Below the pieces are notes generated by a model. That model was not told the DNA's origin, searched no databases, and worked only from the letters and a program-made list of their open reading frames with translations. A stretch of 64,000 bases of DNA from Neoceratodus forsteri (Eukaryota; Chordata; Ceratodontiformes; Ceratodontidae): positions 820,381,001 to 820,445,000 of the forward strand of contig CM057459.1 in NCBI GenBank assembly GCA_016271365.2. Direction: 5' to 3'. A program made the translations under genes and the position numbers. Positions 34,887-46,480 of the stretch are shown here, piece after piece. The first letter of the stretch is position 1. Every line of letters starts with the position of its first letter.

Positions 34887-35767
34887 GGGTCCTATTCATG
34901 ATCAGGGCATAGGTATGCATGAAATGCATTTATCCAACCTGTGGAACCTCGCACCCATGGACAGGTGTGCCATTACCGGCATTCACAAATGCTGGCTACC
35001 AGTCAGCAGCCCCACCCCCTGGCATGCAGGTCTGCGCAGGGCAGGCATGGGCAGAGTCAAGGAACCAGTTGGGCATCCAATCGGTTGGCCAACATGGATT
35101 CCTCAGTGGATCACTTGTGCCATGGGGTGCACATTGGCAGGGCACCCCACAGATGTCTCATGGCCAGTGGCTGTGGTGGGTGGCAAGGGTGTAATGCCAC
35201 TGGCCCTCACCTTCAGCACCAATGGGGTGCCCTGTGATGGGGGGGGGCATGCCTACCAACAGGGGGTAGGGGGACACATCCATGGTAGCAGGGTGGGGTG
35301 ATGGCATGCAGTACTGCTGGAGTGGTTGGGTGGCAATCTTGACCTGGTGCCCCTGTGAGTGGTAAGGGTGTTGTTGGTGGAGGGGGCACCACACTCTCTG
35401 CTGTGTGTGGTTGTGGGTGGGTGGGTGGCATCAGGTGGCCTTGACATGTGGCCCTGGTGGTGTGGTGGGTTGCTCACCCTCTCCTGCAGTGTGTGCACAG
35501 GGCACATAGGGGGTTTGTGTCTGGGTCTCCCTGGCATACCCTGTGACCCCCTATGCATCTCTGCAGCCATAGTGCATGGTGCATAGTGTCAGCCCACCCC
35601 TCCCCTGCCCCCGGCCCATTGCTGATCATGCAGCCGGGGGATCGGGCACATGTGTACTGTGCACTCCCCCTTTGTGCATCCCACATTGGGGGCACAGTTG
35701 ATGCTGGGTGGCTACTCACCCCAGATGCGCATGCATAGCCACTCCACACCATTCGTTCATAGGGGCC
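34887..35767. mobile_element. PIF/Harbinger-like DNA element with TAA target duplication
   Basis: The left end is GGGTCCTATTCATGATCA; the right end, reverse-complemented, is GGCCCCTATGAACGAAT. Both are flanked by TAA (34884-34886 and 35768-35770), the 3 bp TWA-type duplication typical of PIF/Harbinger. The interior is GC-rich with many GGGTGG and GCCCC runs; open frames there look like composition artefacts and no transposase is visible. 881 bp, non-autonomous. Confidence 0.72.
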
Positions 35768-35770
35768 TAA

Positions 35771-36540
35771 CTGTAGAATGTCAGTCACCAAATGTGGAAT
35801 TAAAGTTTCTTGCCATATATGTCACCGGATCATTTATTTATTCACAGTTTGCAATACAATTCTGTGATTTTTTTTTTCCCGCCATCAATGTATGGCCATA
35901 TTTGTTTTTCTACAGGTGTTATTCTAAATTTGAAGCTCACATAGTGAATCTAACCACTCATCATGTAGAGTACCTTAATAGTGGTATTAGCAATCCACCT
36001 TTTCTTGTTTTTTTAATTGGTTTATTTTTTCCTCCTTTCCTGGTTTTATGTTGTGTTGCTTTGTTTTGAATTCCACAGAACCCAAGGACTGCGTTCTTTT
36101 TTTAGTCTGCAGGAGATGGTAAAGTCTGTTGTTCAGCACAGTAATTCTGTGGAAAATTTAAATTACTCTGAGTTTAGCTCTAGTCACATGGTTGCAGCTA
36201 TGCAGTCATATGCGGTGCAGAGGGAAGTATCAGGTAACAGAACTCATTTCTTACTGCATAGCTACTCATTTCTGAAATGAGTTATGAAGAGGGAAGAGCT
36301 CTGTTTGTTCTGCTTCACAAAACAGGCCTTTTTAGTGATAATCTGCAGTTTTCTTGTTCAGTACAAGAAATAAAATGATATTATCTGTAATTGTGCTGAG
36401 GCAAAGATATTGCAGCAGTTTTGTTGAATTTCTTGTGACTCTTGCATAATATTCTGGTAGTTTTGTTTTGCATTCTGCAGTAGTACTGTGTTGGCTTTGA
36501 ATAACTGGTATTTAAGGACTGAGTAAAACACAGACACCAC
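35771..36540. other. Unassigned
   Basis: AT-rich sequence with no recognisable gene or repeat. Confidence 0.4.
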
Positions 36541-36544
36541 GCCA

Positions 36545-37190
36545 TGTCTGGCAAGGGTAAGCATGGAGGATGTGGAAAAAGTGCAGTTGGTAGGGGATCT
36601 GTGAGAAGAGTGTCACAAGAAGGTGCTGAAGTTGCTGGGTAAGGTGCTAGTAGGAGTAGCACAGTCAGTGGCAGTGCAACTTCCAGTAGCAGTGCAGTAC
36701 CAGAAGTGCCACATGCTGTGCCAGTGTCAACTTCAGTTGCCATTAAAGCTTCCATTTTTTGGGGTTGCAGCATACTAGTTCCACTCCCACTGCAGCTGTT
36801 GCTCAGCATGCAAAAGTGGCTAAAAAGACTGCCATGGATGTCACTGCACTACTGTATGGGTCACTGTAAGAGGAGTCTCAGGAGTTGACTCAGGAGCTGT
36901 TAGGGAGTAAGAGCAATGAGGGTTTGCATCCAGTGGCAGGTAGTATCAGAGAGGATGACATTAAGGGGGGGTCCAGGGCCATTAACTGTCCAGGCAGAGG
37001 AGAAGGAGCTGGAGCAGAGTGTGACTGAGATGGAGGCTGAGGAGGAAGAACATCACAGTCCGAACATCCTGCTACTGCTACCATCAATGTGTAAGAGAAG
37101 ATTACTGAGGAAGAGGAGGTTGGGGATAGTCAGTCCTTCCTATCAATGCCAGAATTGTCAAAAATCAGTGTAGCCCTAAATTGTCCACTA
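36545..37190 (+). pseudogene. Unidentified decayed coding-like segment
   Basis: An ATG at 36545 opens MSGKGKHGGCGKSAVGRG, then after a stop come Ser/Ala/Val-rich stretches and an acidic region (EESQELTQEL, EEEEVGDSQS). The composition resembles a disordered gag-like or DNA-binding protein N-terminus. No domain is recognised. The opening superficially recalls histone H4, but nothing after it fits. It may be a transposon ORF or chance. Confidence 0.25.
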
Positions 37191-37394
37191 AGTATAGCAA
37201 ATTCTATACATCTTTTAAATACTAAAATCCCCCAGCCTCCGGCAGTGGTGGCATTTTTTTTCTATTTAATATACTTTATTAAACAAACAACGAACATAAC
37301 AACAAGCAAAGCATCAGGCCACAGCTGACTTGCTACAAGAGACAATAAATCTGAGACAAGTTCACAGGGCAGTAAATATTATTGGTACAATAGT

Positions 37395-39375
37395 GACAGT
37401 AATAATGATGCATTTTATTTTGTTATTTCTTTTTGATAACTGTGTAAACTCACTGGAAGCAGAGGTCCCTTTTTCAGGGGCTACCTGGAGTTAGTTACAT
37501 ACAAACAGTACAGTATTCATACAACACGTACAGGAGGGAAGATTACATGGTAATAGAAGTACATCACAGTGAAAGGCAGATGCTGAGTTATTTTTATTAA
37601 TAACAATACATGTAGCAGTGTCTCACTTGAATTGAAAAACATAGCATAGTCCAATAAATTCAAGTACAAGGAGTAGCCCTAAGCTAGCAGTAACTGCTCA
37701 AATATGTGAAAAAGCAACATTGGGGATGATGGAGAGAGCAAGTGCCATCTAGTTCATATGACACAGCATTCAGCGGTGGCAGAGGCACAGATGATGCTTG
37801 TAAAGAAGTGTTTTTAGCTTCTTTCAGAAACTAGCGAGGGAAGTAGCCATTTGTAAGTTCTCAGAGAGGGCATTCCAAAGGTCTGGGGCTGAATACATGA
37901 AGGATTTATTCCCTTGTGCAGTTCTTATCCTGGGCACCTCAAGTAGCTTGTTTCAAGAGGTGTGGAGAGCCCTGCAAGAGCACTTGGGGACTAGAAGGCC
38001 ATCTAGGCTAGGGGGAGTGGGTCCATTGATAATTTTGTATGCCAGGGTTAGCAGGGGGTACTGGAACCTCCTGGGTAGTGATGGCCAGAATAGGGATGCC
38101 AGAACATCACAGTGATGCTTCCTAGGAGGGAACTGCATAGTGAAATGCCCAATTTTGTTGTATAGTATATCTAACCTGTTTGATTCTGTCTTACTTAAGG
38201 ACTGTAGGACAGGTGCAGCACAAGTGAGTTTAGGTAGCAGGATACTATTTGCTACTGCTAGTCTGCATGCCAAAGAAAGGTGACTTTTTAGCAGATATAC
38301 AAGGCCTCATTTTTGCTGAATAGTTCATGTAGTCTGATCCACCTCTGCCTTAAATGTGGTGCCTTGGTTGAGTATTACTCCATGGTATTTGACTGAGACC
38401 ACAACCTCAATCTTGTTAGCAGAGGAGATTGTGATGGGGAGCAAGTGACTCCTAATGGAGCCAAGGAGCTTGGCGCCAAATAGAACAGCTTTGGTTTTAT
38501 TGTCATTTAGTACTAATTTATTTGACTATATCCATCTTTCCAAGCTTTCAAAGTCCTTTTGCAGCAGTGTGCAAAGTGTCTGGGTGTCATGGGAGGTTCT
38601 AGAAAAGACAGCTTCATCAGCATACAATCGGAGCTGACTGCTGCCACATTTGTTCCAGAGGTCATTAATAGATAAGGAGAACAAAAGAGGGCCTAATATT
38701 GAGCCTTGGGGTACTCCATCTGAGATTGACAATTAGCTGGATGTGACTCCTCTCCATCTGACCACTTGGGTTCTATGGGAGTTGTAATGAATGAACCAGG
38801 CATGTGAATGAGTGTCAAGACCAAGTTTCTTAGCTTCCCGATGAAGAGCTTGTGACTAACCAAATCAAAAGCCTTTGTAAGTCAATAAATATGGCCTCAG
38901 TGGGTGTACCTTTATCTAGGCCCTGTATTATGTCTGTAATGAGCTTAATTAAAGCAGTATCTGTGCCATGGTTGCATGTGAAACCATGCTGCTGATCAGA
39001 TAACAAGTGATGTAGTTCCAGATATTCCCTCAGCTGGTTGTACACCAGTCTTTCCTGAACCTTTGCCAGAATACAGAGGAGAGAGATAGATAGACCTGTA
39101 ATTAACTACCGATTCCCTTGGACCACCTTTGTGGACGGGGACTACTACCGCCTCTTTCCACTTTCCCAGGATTTGACCAGCAAGAAAGGATCTGTTTAAT
39201 AGCATGGTGACTAGGATTGCTATGGCACTGGCAGCTGCTTTTAGCAGCCTAGGCTCCAGTTTGTCAGGACCTGCAGAGCCGCAGGATTTTATTTGATACC
39301 TTTTCAAAATAGAATGCAAACATAACAGCACATGTAGTGCAGCTGTAACTTCTGCCATCATCCTTTCCTAGTAAA
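37395..39375 (-). mobile_element. CR1/L2-group LINE, minus strand, 5'-truncated
   Basis: Minus-strand RT-bearing element. From right to left: RT fingers (39361-39040), palm (38735-38640), a thumb-like region and C-terminus (38273-37950), then a 3' UTR to about 37395. It belongs to a family distinct from the L2 and the 2A LINE by wording. No poly-A or clear target duplication was seen. An AT-rich zone (37191-37394) between this and the unidentified ORF holds nothing nameable. Confidence 0.78.
37950..39361 (-). pseudogene. LINE reverse transcriptase remnant, YADD mutated to YADE
   Basis: Blocks visible: GPDKLEPRLLKAAA, GKWKEAVVVPVHKGG, NYRSIYLSPLYSGK (usually YRPISLLPLYSKV), QLREYLELHHLLSDQQHGF, IFIDLQR, DGVPQGSILGPLLFSLSIND, then LRLYADEAVFSRT, where the second catalytic aspartate is Glu, and LLQKDFESLERWI. 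The C-terminal part includes RRFQYPLLTLAYKIINGP and ISAPDL-like text. Frame changes near 39045 and 38830 are seen. Inactive. Confidence 0.8.
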
Positions 39376-39729
39376 TATCTTCCCTGGGAAAAGGAAACAG
39401 CCACCTTCAGCCATTAACACTTATTTTATTATCTCTGGACATACCAGCAGCAAAATTGCAAGCACTCAAATAATAAAATGTGCTTTATGGCAGGATAAAG
39501 AGTGAACACAGTGGTTAAGACACTGCAATGCCGAGTGTGCTCTTTTCAAAGAGGTTCACAGTAAATACTCACAGCATACAGTCTTGGCAACAAGAAAATA
39601 AATCACATCAAAAACTAAGAAATAAGACCTCTCGAAAGACACTACCACAAATAGAGAGGAGCAGCGTTGCATGGGTCAGAGCGGAGCAGCACTGCAACCA
39701 TCTTGCTGCTCCGCTTGGCAGCTTGTAGT
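39376..39729. other. Unassigned
   Basis: Nothing recognised. Confidence 0.4.
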
Positions 39730-39955
39730 ACTATTTTGGAGAAAATTAATGTTGCTGTAAATAATGTCTGTAGATTTGTTTTAAATTGTAAAACGGATAG
39801 CCATAGGTGTCATTTATATACTTCACTAAACTGGCTGCCACTTCGTCTACAAATTGATTACAGTCTTGCTATTATGTGTAAAAATCACTTCAGAGCCATA
39901 CCCCACTTGGAGTTCAATCACTCGTTAATCAAGTTTCAAATAGATTCCTTATAGG
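39730..39955 (+). mobile_element. Short LINE ORF2 C-terminal fragment
   Basis: One frame reads KINVAVNNVCRFVLNCKTDS, HLYTSLNWLPLRLQIDY and SLAIMCKNHFRAIP, which fits the conserved end of L2/Rex1-type proteins (Q.AA.R.V ... L.WLP...R). Plus strand, about 75 codons, with no flanking LINE sequence. Confidence 0.6.
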
Positions 39956-39971
39956 AACATTGGGGGTTCAA

Positions 39972-40640
39972 TTTTCAAAGGGCCCTTAAAAATTCTGTAT
40001 TGGGCAGGGCCCCAGCGGCAAAGTCCCTTGGCTTGCAGCAACCCTGGCTGTGCCCCAAACAGATGGTGTATCTGGAGGGTGTGCCACAAGCTGTAGGGCA
40101 GCTGTGAGTTACTCTAACATGTCCATGGTGGCTAGTGGCACCCTCCCCACACACACACAGCACCAATCTGGCCGTAAATTACAGTGATACATAAAATCAT
40201 TCCCTGATGATCTAGCAGACCCACCCCCATAGCCCCAATCTGGCCATAAATGAAAGTATTGAACATGATCATTCACTGGTGATCTAGCAGCTCACCCCCA
40301 GCCTCGATCCCCTGATATGAAAAATAAAGATGTCCCTGGTGGTCTAGCAGACTGCCCCATCCCCAATTCCTTTTTAAATAAATGATTCCTGTCCCTGGAA
40401 GTCTAGCAGTCCCCCATTCCCCGATCTCTTTTTAAATAAATGATTCCCAATCCTGGTGGTCTAGTGGACTCCCACCCCACCAGGCAGGGTCCTTCCACCC
40501 TGCCCACCTCCCAAAACTGAGCCAGCAGCTGGCACAGCCTGCCGTTCACCACCACAGCCAGCCACTGACTGAGCTCTCAATGAGCACGTACTGTATACAG
40601 TACATGCTCAGTGACTGACAGCCCACTAAGTCAAGACACG
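39972..40640. repeat. Half foldback element with about 65 bp tandem units
   Basis: Starts TTCAATTTTCAAAGGGCCC, like the end at 43515. It holds five diverged units of TGGTGGTCTAGCAGAC..CCCCATCCCCGATC plus TTTTTAAATAAATGATTCC (40165-40480). It ends in a near-perfect palindrome, TGAGCACGTACTGTATACAG continuing to TACATGCTCA (40585-40614). This matches one arm plus centre of the element at 16785; the second arm is missing. Confidence 0.6.
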
Positions 40641-40784
40641 TATAAATTCGTGCCAGAAAAAGGGTAAAAAGGTTTGCCACAATGTAAGCTGTGCAGAATA
40701 CACTAACAAAACACTTCACTGGCACAGTAAAAATGTGTCAAAATAAGGACGCATATAATTAAGACAATTGCTTTAAAATTGTAT

Positions 40785-40862
40785 GCCTCCTTTTAACACA
40801 TCCAACACATCTAAGGAGGGCTACACAAAATTCTATCTGCATTCAGTTACATGCCTTATAGA
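40785..40862 (+). repeat. Fragment of the foldback family seen at 43910-44582
   Basis: ACACATCCAACACATCTAAGG, then CTACACAAAATTCTATCTGCA and TTCAGTTA match 43940-44005 (and its inverted partner). It has only one arm. The surrounding 40641-41113 shows nothing else nameable. Confidence 0.7.
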
Positions 40863-41128
40863 GTATTTTTCAGGATGGCCAGTAAATCTGGCAGATTCTT
40901 TACACATGGATTTTCCCATATTTTGGCGATTGCTTTCAAATAGGTTAATGTGTCCATGCTATGATCATTATATTAGGTGATTTTTTTACGAATGTTGTCA
41001 TTAATACCGATGTATTTATCACCATTATTCGGCCATATTTAAGATCTTTTATTTATGTTTAGACATTTAGATATGAAATGAGGTATATTTTACAGAAGTG
41101 AATAAGTTTGCTGTTAGAAACATGTTTT

Positions 41129-41577
41129 TTTTTTTGTAAAAAAATTTTATTTTCCAATTATGTGAATCACAGGCAAGTTACACATATATGCATGTTAGCT
41201 GCGTCGGAGGCACTCAGCCCTGCTTTGCACACTGGTAACAGCAATAATATGCATCTATCAGCAAGTTTCACTCAAGAGCAGATCCTACCCCCTCAGTCTT
41301 CCAACATCTGGCTTGTTACATTAGGAGGATAGGGCGCTCATCACCAAACACGGTCTTTAAGTAACATAAAAATGGAGATTTGATGATGTACCAAATAAAA
41401 AGATGAAAACATTTCTATACCTTTCATCACTGAAGCATAACCAGGAGATCAGCTCTAAGAGATGAATCTCAGGGCCCACGAGAGTGAAACTTCTATAGGG
41501 GTGCCTATGCAGAATGTAAAAAGAAAGAAAAGGAAACACACAGAGTATCATTGAGAAGCAAATGTTACTGTGACTAT
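41129..41577 (-). mobile_element. Retroposed polyadenylated sequence with 15 bp target duplication
   Basis: Flanked by TTAGAAACATGTTTT at 41114-41128 and 41578-41592. The insert starts on the plus strand with poly-T, so on the minus strand it ends in poly-A, with AATAAAA just upstream (plus-strand TTTTATT near 41145-41151). About 449 bp. No ORF or family was recognised. It could be a processed transcript or 3' UTR copied by the L1 machinery, or a SINE. This shows L1-type trans-mobilisation in this genome. Confidence 0.8.
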
Positions 41578-41599
41578 TTAGAAACATGTTTTCGTTAAA

Positions 41600-41870
41600 T
41601 GTGCTAACTTATGTCCTTACACAATTTGTTACACCTGGTGATTTTAATTGAGTTATATATATAAGGAATCCATTGTTCACAGCACTTTAGCCTCTCAACA
41701 AAGAATGCAAACACAAAACGTTGTAGTGTGTTTTTGGCAGGGGTGACACCGTTTTCTGAGTGTGAACTTGCAAGAATAAAAGTTTTCACATTTGCACTTT
41801 TGCCTCCTGAGTGTGGTTTTCTTATTTTCATTCTCAGTTACAGGTGTTGAAATGATGCACCATTGTTGTT
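41600..41870 (+). promoter_or_regulatory. LTR-like or Penelope-like segment (TATA box, AATAAA)
   Basis: TATATATATAAGG at about 41655, CAAAACGTTGTAG at about 41716 and AATAAAAGTTTTC at about 41776 followed by T-rich sequence. This spacing is typical of solo LTRs or Penelope-like terminal repeats. The ends TGTTACACC and GTTACA are plausible but no target duplication was found. Tentative. Confidence 0.3.
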
Positions 41871-43514
41871 TGAGCTGCCCTGGTCATTTTAGTTATAAAA
41901 GGAAAATCTTCACTCACCATCCTTGACATCTTCTGACCACACTCGTGGTTTTGCCACTCGTGAGGTCAGGAGGTCAAGTATAGCTTGTGAAGATATTTCT
42001 ACTATCTCACTCTCACCTATGTCAGATTCCAAGGCAATTGTCTCTAAATAATTATAATTATAATAGCACTTTCTCTTCCCCTGCCTACTATCACCCATCC
42101 CAAACCCTTACCCCCTCCCCTCCACAGGTAATTAAAATCCACTTCCCCAAACCACTTGGAATCTAATACAGCTCTCCTCCCCTATGCAAACTATATTATC
42201 TATAAAAAGTAAGTGACTAGAGAATCATTCCTCTCAATGATTTCAGCCACTGTCTAATGTATAAAAAAAGACAGTGAGGGTGAATATCATAATATCTCCT
42301 CAAGAAAGTGCTTACAATATTCACTCTCACTTACTTTATATTTCATGAGACTACAACAGGCAAGCTGGTGAGATGAGGCATGTGCCAGTTACTGTATTTT
42401 TTAAAACTTCAGGTAACATGAGAAGGAAGGTGTCATGGGGATTTAGTGAGCTGGGGAAGGGTGGTTACTTAATTGACGTAGGATGTGGGACAGGGTTGGA
42501 AGGGTGCTAGTGGGTTGAGAAGGTAAACTATGACACTGGGGTTAGGCACATGGTTTTGGAATGGGGGTCTTCAGCAGCACCGCAGTTGGCTCCATGGTAT
42601 CTGCTTTTCTTAATTAATAAAATATAGCACAGGGGCTGAGCACCCAGTACTGAAAGCAGGTTGGAGGAGGCAGAGACAAGCATGTTTTAGGAGCTGGGGT
42701 TCTCGTGGCCATATAATATTAACTGTGCACTTTCTGACTACAGCACTGGCAACCCAGCATCAAAATCATAGATGAAGGAGGGGGACACAAGCCTGCTACT
42801 GGGGATACACTCCTGGGTGCTGCATCTTATTTATTAATTACTAAAACACACCCAACATCAGAGCTGAGCACTGGGTATCAGAGTTAAGGAGGGATACAGG
42901 TGCACTATTGAGGATTGGCACCCAGTGAGTGCTTAATTTTACATTTGCCCCATACAAGAAAGAGATTATGAATTCACAGGTGAAACCACATTGTTATTTT
43001 GGTGTCAAAAAGTACTGCACAATGAAGCATTAGATGTGTCAGAGCCAGCAACAGTGGAGAATGGAGTGGCATGTGCATTGGCCTTCTCTGACTGCAGGCT
43101 GATGTTTTTGAGCTGTGTATGCACAGAAATGTATTCATAACTTTTTATTTTTATTTTTTTTCAAAACCCAGAACTCACTACCCTTGGAACAGGATCTAAT
43201 GAACCTGCAAGTTTAATGTATCCAGTCCCAGTTTAGTTTTTAGTCCTTCTTGACAAACAAAAAAAAAACAAAAAAACTTTTTATATTGTTCCACCACTTA
43301 GCAGCTTAAAAAACATTGATTCCATTTCCCCAATATTGGTAAGTCCCAAGATGCTGAACCAAAATGAGCACCTTCCAATTTTTATGGCCACACATTTAGA
43401 GACATCAGAGAGATTGAAGTGGCTGAAAATGGTGGCTCTGAATGGAAGTACCTTTTCTACCCTAACTATAAGGGCATTATCGAATAATGTATGTTCAACC
43501 ATACACAACAAGAC
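41871..43514. other. Unassigned, with weak internal repetition
   Basis: No gene seen. A degenerate repeat (TTAATTAATAAAA..AGCACAGGGGCTGAGCACCCAGTACTG and TTATTAATTACTAAAACAC..CAGAGCTGAGCACTGGGTATC) recurs near 42612 and 42830, period about 220 bp. Confidence 0.4.
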
Positions 43515-43909
43515 TAGTGGCTTGATTTTCAAAGATCCCTTAGAGTGACACAAGCTGCATCGCTCCAGGGCTGCAGCAAGCTCCGAGTGCACCAGGGATC
43601 CTACACCTGATTTTAGAAGGATCAGGGTACTGGCACCAAACTCCCTGGGCTTGCCCAAGCCAACAGGAATTGCTGCAGGAATCCACCTCCCCACTCGGTG
43701 CATCACTACAGGGCCAGGATGATTGGTGGAGGGAATCCGCTGGACAGGAGGGGGCCAGGGGAAGACAGGGGATGGGAGGTTGCATAGGGGAAGTCGTGGA
43801 AACAGCTGGGTAGTAGAGGAAGTGAGGTGGCACTGGGTGGGGAGCATTTGTTTTTCTATGTATATCATTATTGTCGCACAAGTCTTATAAGTGTACTGTA
43901 GAGCACTGT

Positions 43910-44582
43910 ACCTATTATGTATACACTAAATACGGTAGCAGACACATCCAACACAGCCAAGGAGGACTACACAAAGTGGATCCATTCTACCTGCACTCAG
44001 TTAAGGAAATCTGAATTATATTGTTTGCTCAAACACAATTCAGTTTTATTACTTCAATATACCCATTCACCAATATCTGAAACGAACCGCAGTGACTTCA
44101 AATGTCTACTTTCATACAGGCAACATTCACTTACAACAAATATCTATATTCAATTAAATTCACTAAAAATATCACCAACAGCTTAAAAATCTGGTTCAGT
44201 TTCAGTTGGTATCCATATGTATCCCCCCCCCCCCCGAGGCGAGGCTGAAAATAGGCAAAAAATTGTCTAGTCATCCTTCTCGGTCAACAAAAAGTAAATA
44301 AATACATATTTTTTTCTCTGCAGACACTTAAAAAACTATGCCAAGAAAAAGCATGGTTCTGTGGATTAGGCAACTGATCTGTGAAGGGATCAGAAAGTGA
44401 CTGACTGTGTAACTCTGCAGACCTTTACAATATGTTGCAGTAATACAACTGAATTGCATTTGAGCTAACAATATAATTCAGATTTCCTTAACTGAGTGCA
44501 GATAGAATGGTTCCATTTTGTGTTGTCCTGCTTGGATGTGTTGGATGTGTCTGCTCGTATATTTAGTGCATATATAATAGGT
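43910..44582. mobile_element. Foldback/MITE element with about 155 bp inverted arms
   Basis: Arms 43910-44066 and 44429-44582 are inverted copies: ACACATCCAACACAGCCAAGG and CTGCACTCAGTTAAGGAAATC on the left have reverse-complement partners GTTGGATGTGTCTGC and GATTTCCTTAACTGAGTGCAG on the right. The centre (44067-44428) is non-coding and has a run of 13 C at 44223-44235. A one-arm fragment lies at 40785. Superfamily unknown. Confidence 0.8.
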
Positions 44583-44591
44583 ATAGAGATA

Positions 44592-44615
44592 GATGGATAG
44601 ATAGATAGATAGATT

Positions 44616-44653
<38 letters not shown>

Positions 44654-44678
44654 TAGATAGATAGATCGATAGATAGAT
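44592..44678 (+). repeat. Microsatellite (GATA)n(GACA)n(GATA)n
   Basis: GATA and GACA tetranucleotide runs directly before a minus-strand LINE tail. Confidence 0.95.
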
Positions 44679-44860
44679 GGAAACTTTATTTATATAGTGC
44701 ACCTTCCTAGAGGCTCAGAGCACTGTATATAAAACAACATCCTCAGTAAATTACAAAATAAAATTTTACAACCATACCTTGTAGAGTATTAACAAAACAT
44801 AAAACACGACAGCCAGTAAAATACAAAACCTTCTGCAATTATACAGTATACTTATAAAAC
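44679..44860 (-). mobile_element. LINE 3'-end fragment (L2-like)
   Basis: ACTTTATTTATATAGTGCACC followed by TCAGAGCACTGTATATAAAAC resembles the L2 3' end at 49385-49430 (TTTTATTTATAAAGCGCC...AAGGCGCTGAAC). Minus strand; the adjacent microsatellite is probably expanded from its tail. Confidence 0.6.
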
Positions 44861-45250
44861 TTGGATGGCAATAATAATATACACACAAAAGCAAATGCAC
44901 CTCCAACTCCCCCTATGCCCCCTCCCATTTCCTGTCTGCCCCTGGCAAACCCAGTTTCAGACCCCATCCCCTTTTGCTACAGTTTGTGGCACTGGTGCAC
45001 ATCACTTAGATCACCTCCTGGCTGGTCTAAGTGGAGCGCCTTGCTGCATCCACAGCAGGGCTTGCAGAAGCCCCCTTGTGACCAGGCACACCCTGCTGTA
45101 TGTCGCAAGGGTGGTACAGTGGCTCCTATTTTCAATGTACACCACATTTAAAAATGGGAATGCTACATCTTTTGATGCAAGGTGCCACTTGTGTCATTTA
45201 TGTTTGAAGGCAGGCATCTTGCGTCATTCCTGGGGTTTTGAAAATCGTGC

Positions 45251-46480
45251 CCTATGTGTCTATTGAGGGGTGAGATGACATCTTAGACCTTGAGAGTGAA
45301 TGTTTGCCTTTGTTTATGTGTCTTTTTTTTAACTCTGTTATGATCTATGGCCAAATAGAAAACAGAAAACAACCGGATAAAATTAAATACATTTGATGTG
45401 GTTTAATTATTAGCTATCTGAGCAACATTTCAAGAAGTTCACCTTTTAACAAACAGTTCAGATATCTTTTTTATGAGGAATCTGTAGTGTAAGCAAGCAA
45501 GAGGAATCTTAATAGACATTGGAATCTATGATATTGTACCACAGTAGTGACATAGCTACTGTGGCATAAAAACATTTCAGCATCACTGCTGTGGTACAAA
45601 AGCATCTGGAAGACTATGGATTTCCACAACACAACAGTACCAGTCCATATATTATAATGTTACAGAATGGGTGACTCATTTACCCAGAATAGCGTAACTG
45701 AAGTCCTGCTTGTACTTACTGTAGTTTACAAGATGGTGAATTGAGGAACAGGTAGGTCTGGTGAATTACTCAATGTGACACTGAGTTACTGCTTATGGTA
45801 GAGGTAAAGCCAATAAAGACCACCCACACAGATTAATATTTTAAGAATAAGCACTTGCTAATTTTAGATTCTGGGAATATTACCAGAGGTCTGCTTGATT
45901 TCCTATCTATGCAGTAGTTAATCTTTCCTTTGAGCAGACTTCAACTTCAGCACTGAGGTCAGTGGTTATTCATCACCAACTTCTGAATCAATGTAGCTCA
46001 TCCTCAATCAGCTGCCGGAAGTGGGCATCCTCCACCAGCAACCAGCCGTTGTGACACTGGTAGACAATGGGCTGTCTCTTCCATATTCCAAACCCTTCCT
46101 CAGAAAGTTGCAACAGGTCTGCAGCTCAGAAAATTCAGACTGCTGAAGTAGAGTACGATAAAATGTGCTTTAAACTGTCATGCAAATGCACTGATTATGC
46201 ATTTCTTTTATGGTTGGTAAAGCAGAGACAGCTCTCACTGTTTTGTTTTTCAACACTTTAGCTCAAGAGTGGATTTATAAAACTATTTTGGCAACTCAGC
46301 TGGAGTGTCTCTGTAGTTGTATTACAGTACAATGCAAAATCAAGTTGCAACTCTCTGGCAAAAGTTTGCAAGGGTGTGATCTGGATCCACCAACACTTAA
46401 GGATCTCAGTGAGTATTGTCAAAACTAATGCTTCACACAAGGGCCAATAATTCTATCACAGCTTCCCCCATAGATGCCTA
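45251..46480. other. Unassigned
   Basis: No gene, RNA or repeat recognised in this stretch. Open frames at 46067-46428 show no family resemblance. Confidence 0.45.

Larger units (their letters stand above)
43515..45250. mobile_element. Foldback DNA element with nested insertions (Harbinger-like, tentative)
   Basis: The left end is GGCTTGATTTTCAAAGATCCC; the right end, reverse-complemented, is GGGCACGATTTTCAAAAC. The arms pair: CCTCCCATCCCCTGTCTTCCC (reverse complement of about 43770) with CCTCCCATTTCCTGTCTGCCC (44920-44940). The interior is occupied by a second foldback element, a microsatellite and a LINE tail. No clean target duplication. Confidence 0.5.

Noticed and set aside
34919..35791. 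Several overlapping Pro/His/Gly-rich open frames
   Set aside because: Come from GC-rich composition inside the foldback element, on both strands and in many frames; no motif.
36545..36600. Histone H4-like start (MSGKGKHGG)
   Set aside because: Resemblance stops after a few residues; no histone fold follows.
44223..44235. Poly-C run as a cloning or assembly gap
   Set aside because: Flanking sequence is continuous within the foldback element; no sign of a join, though base count may be inaccurate.
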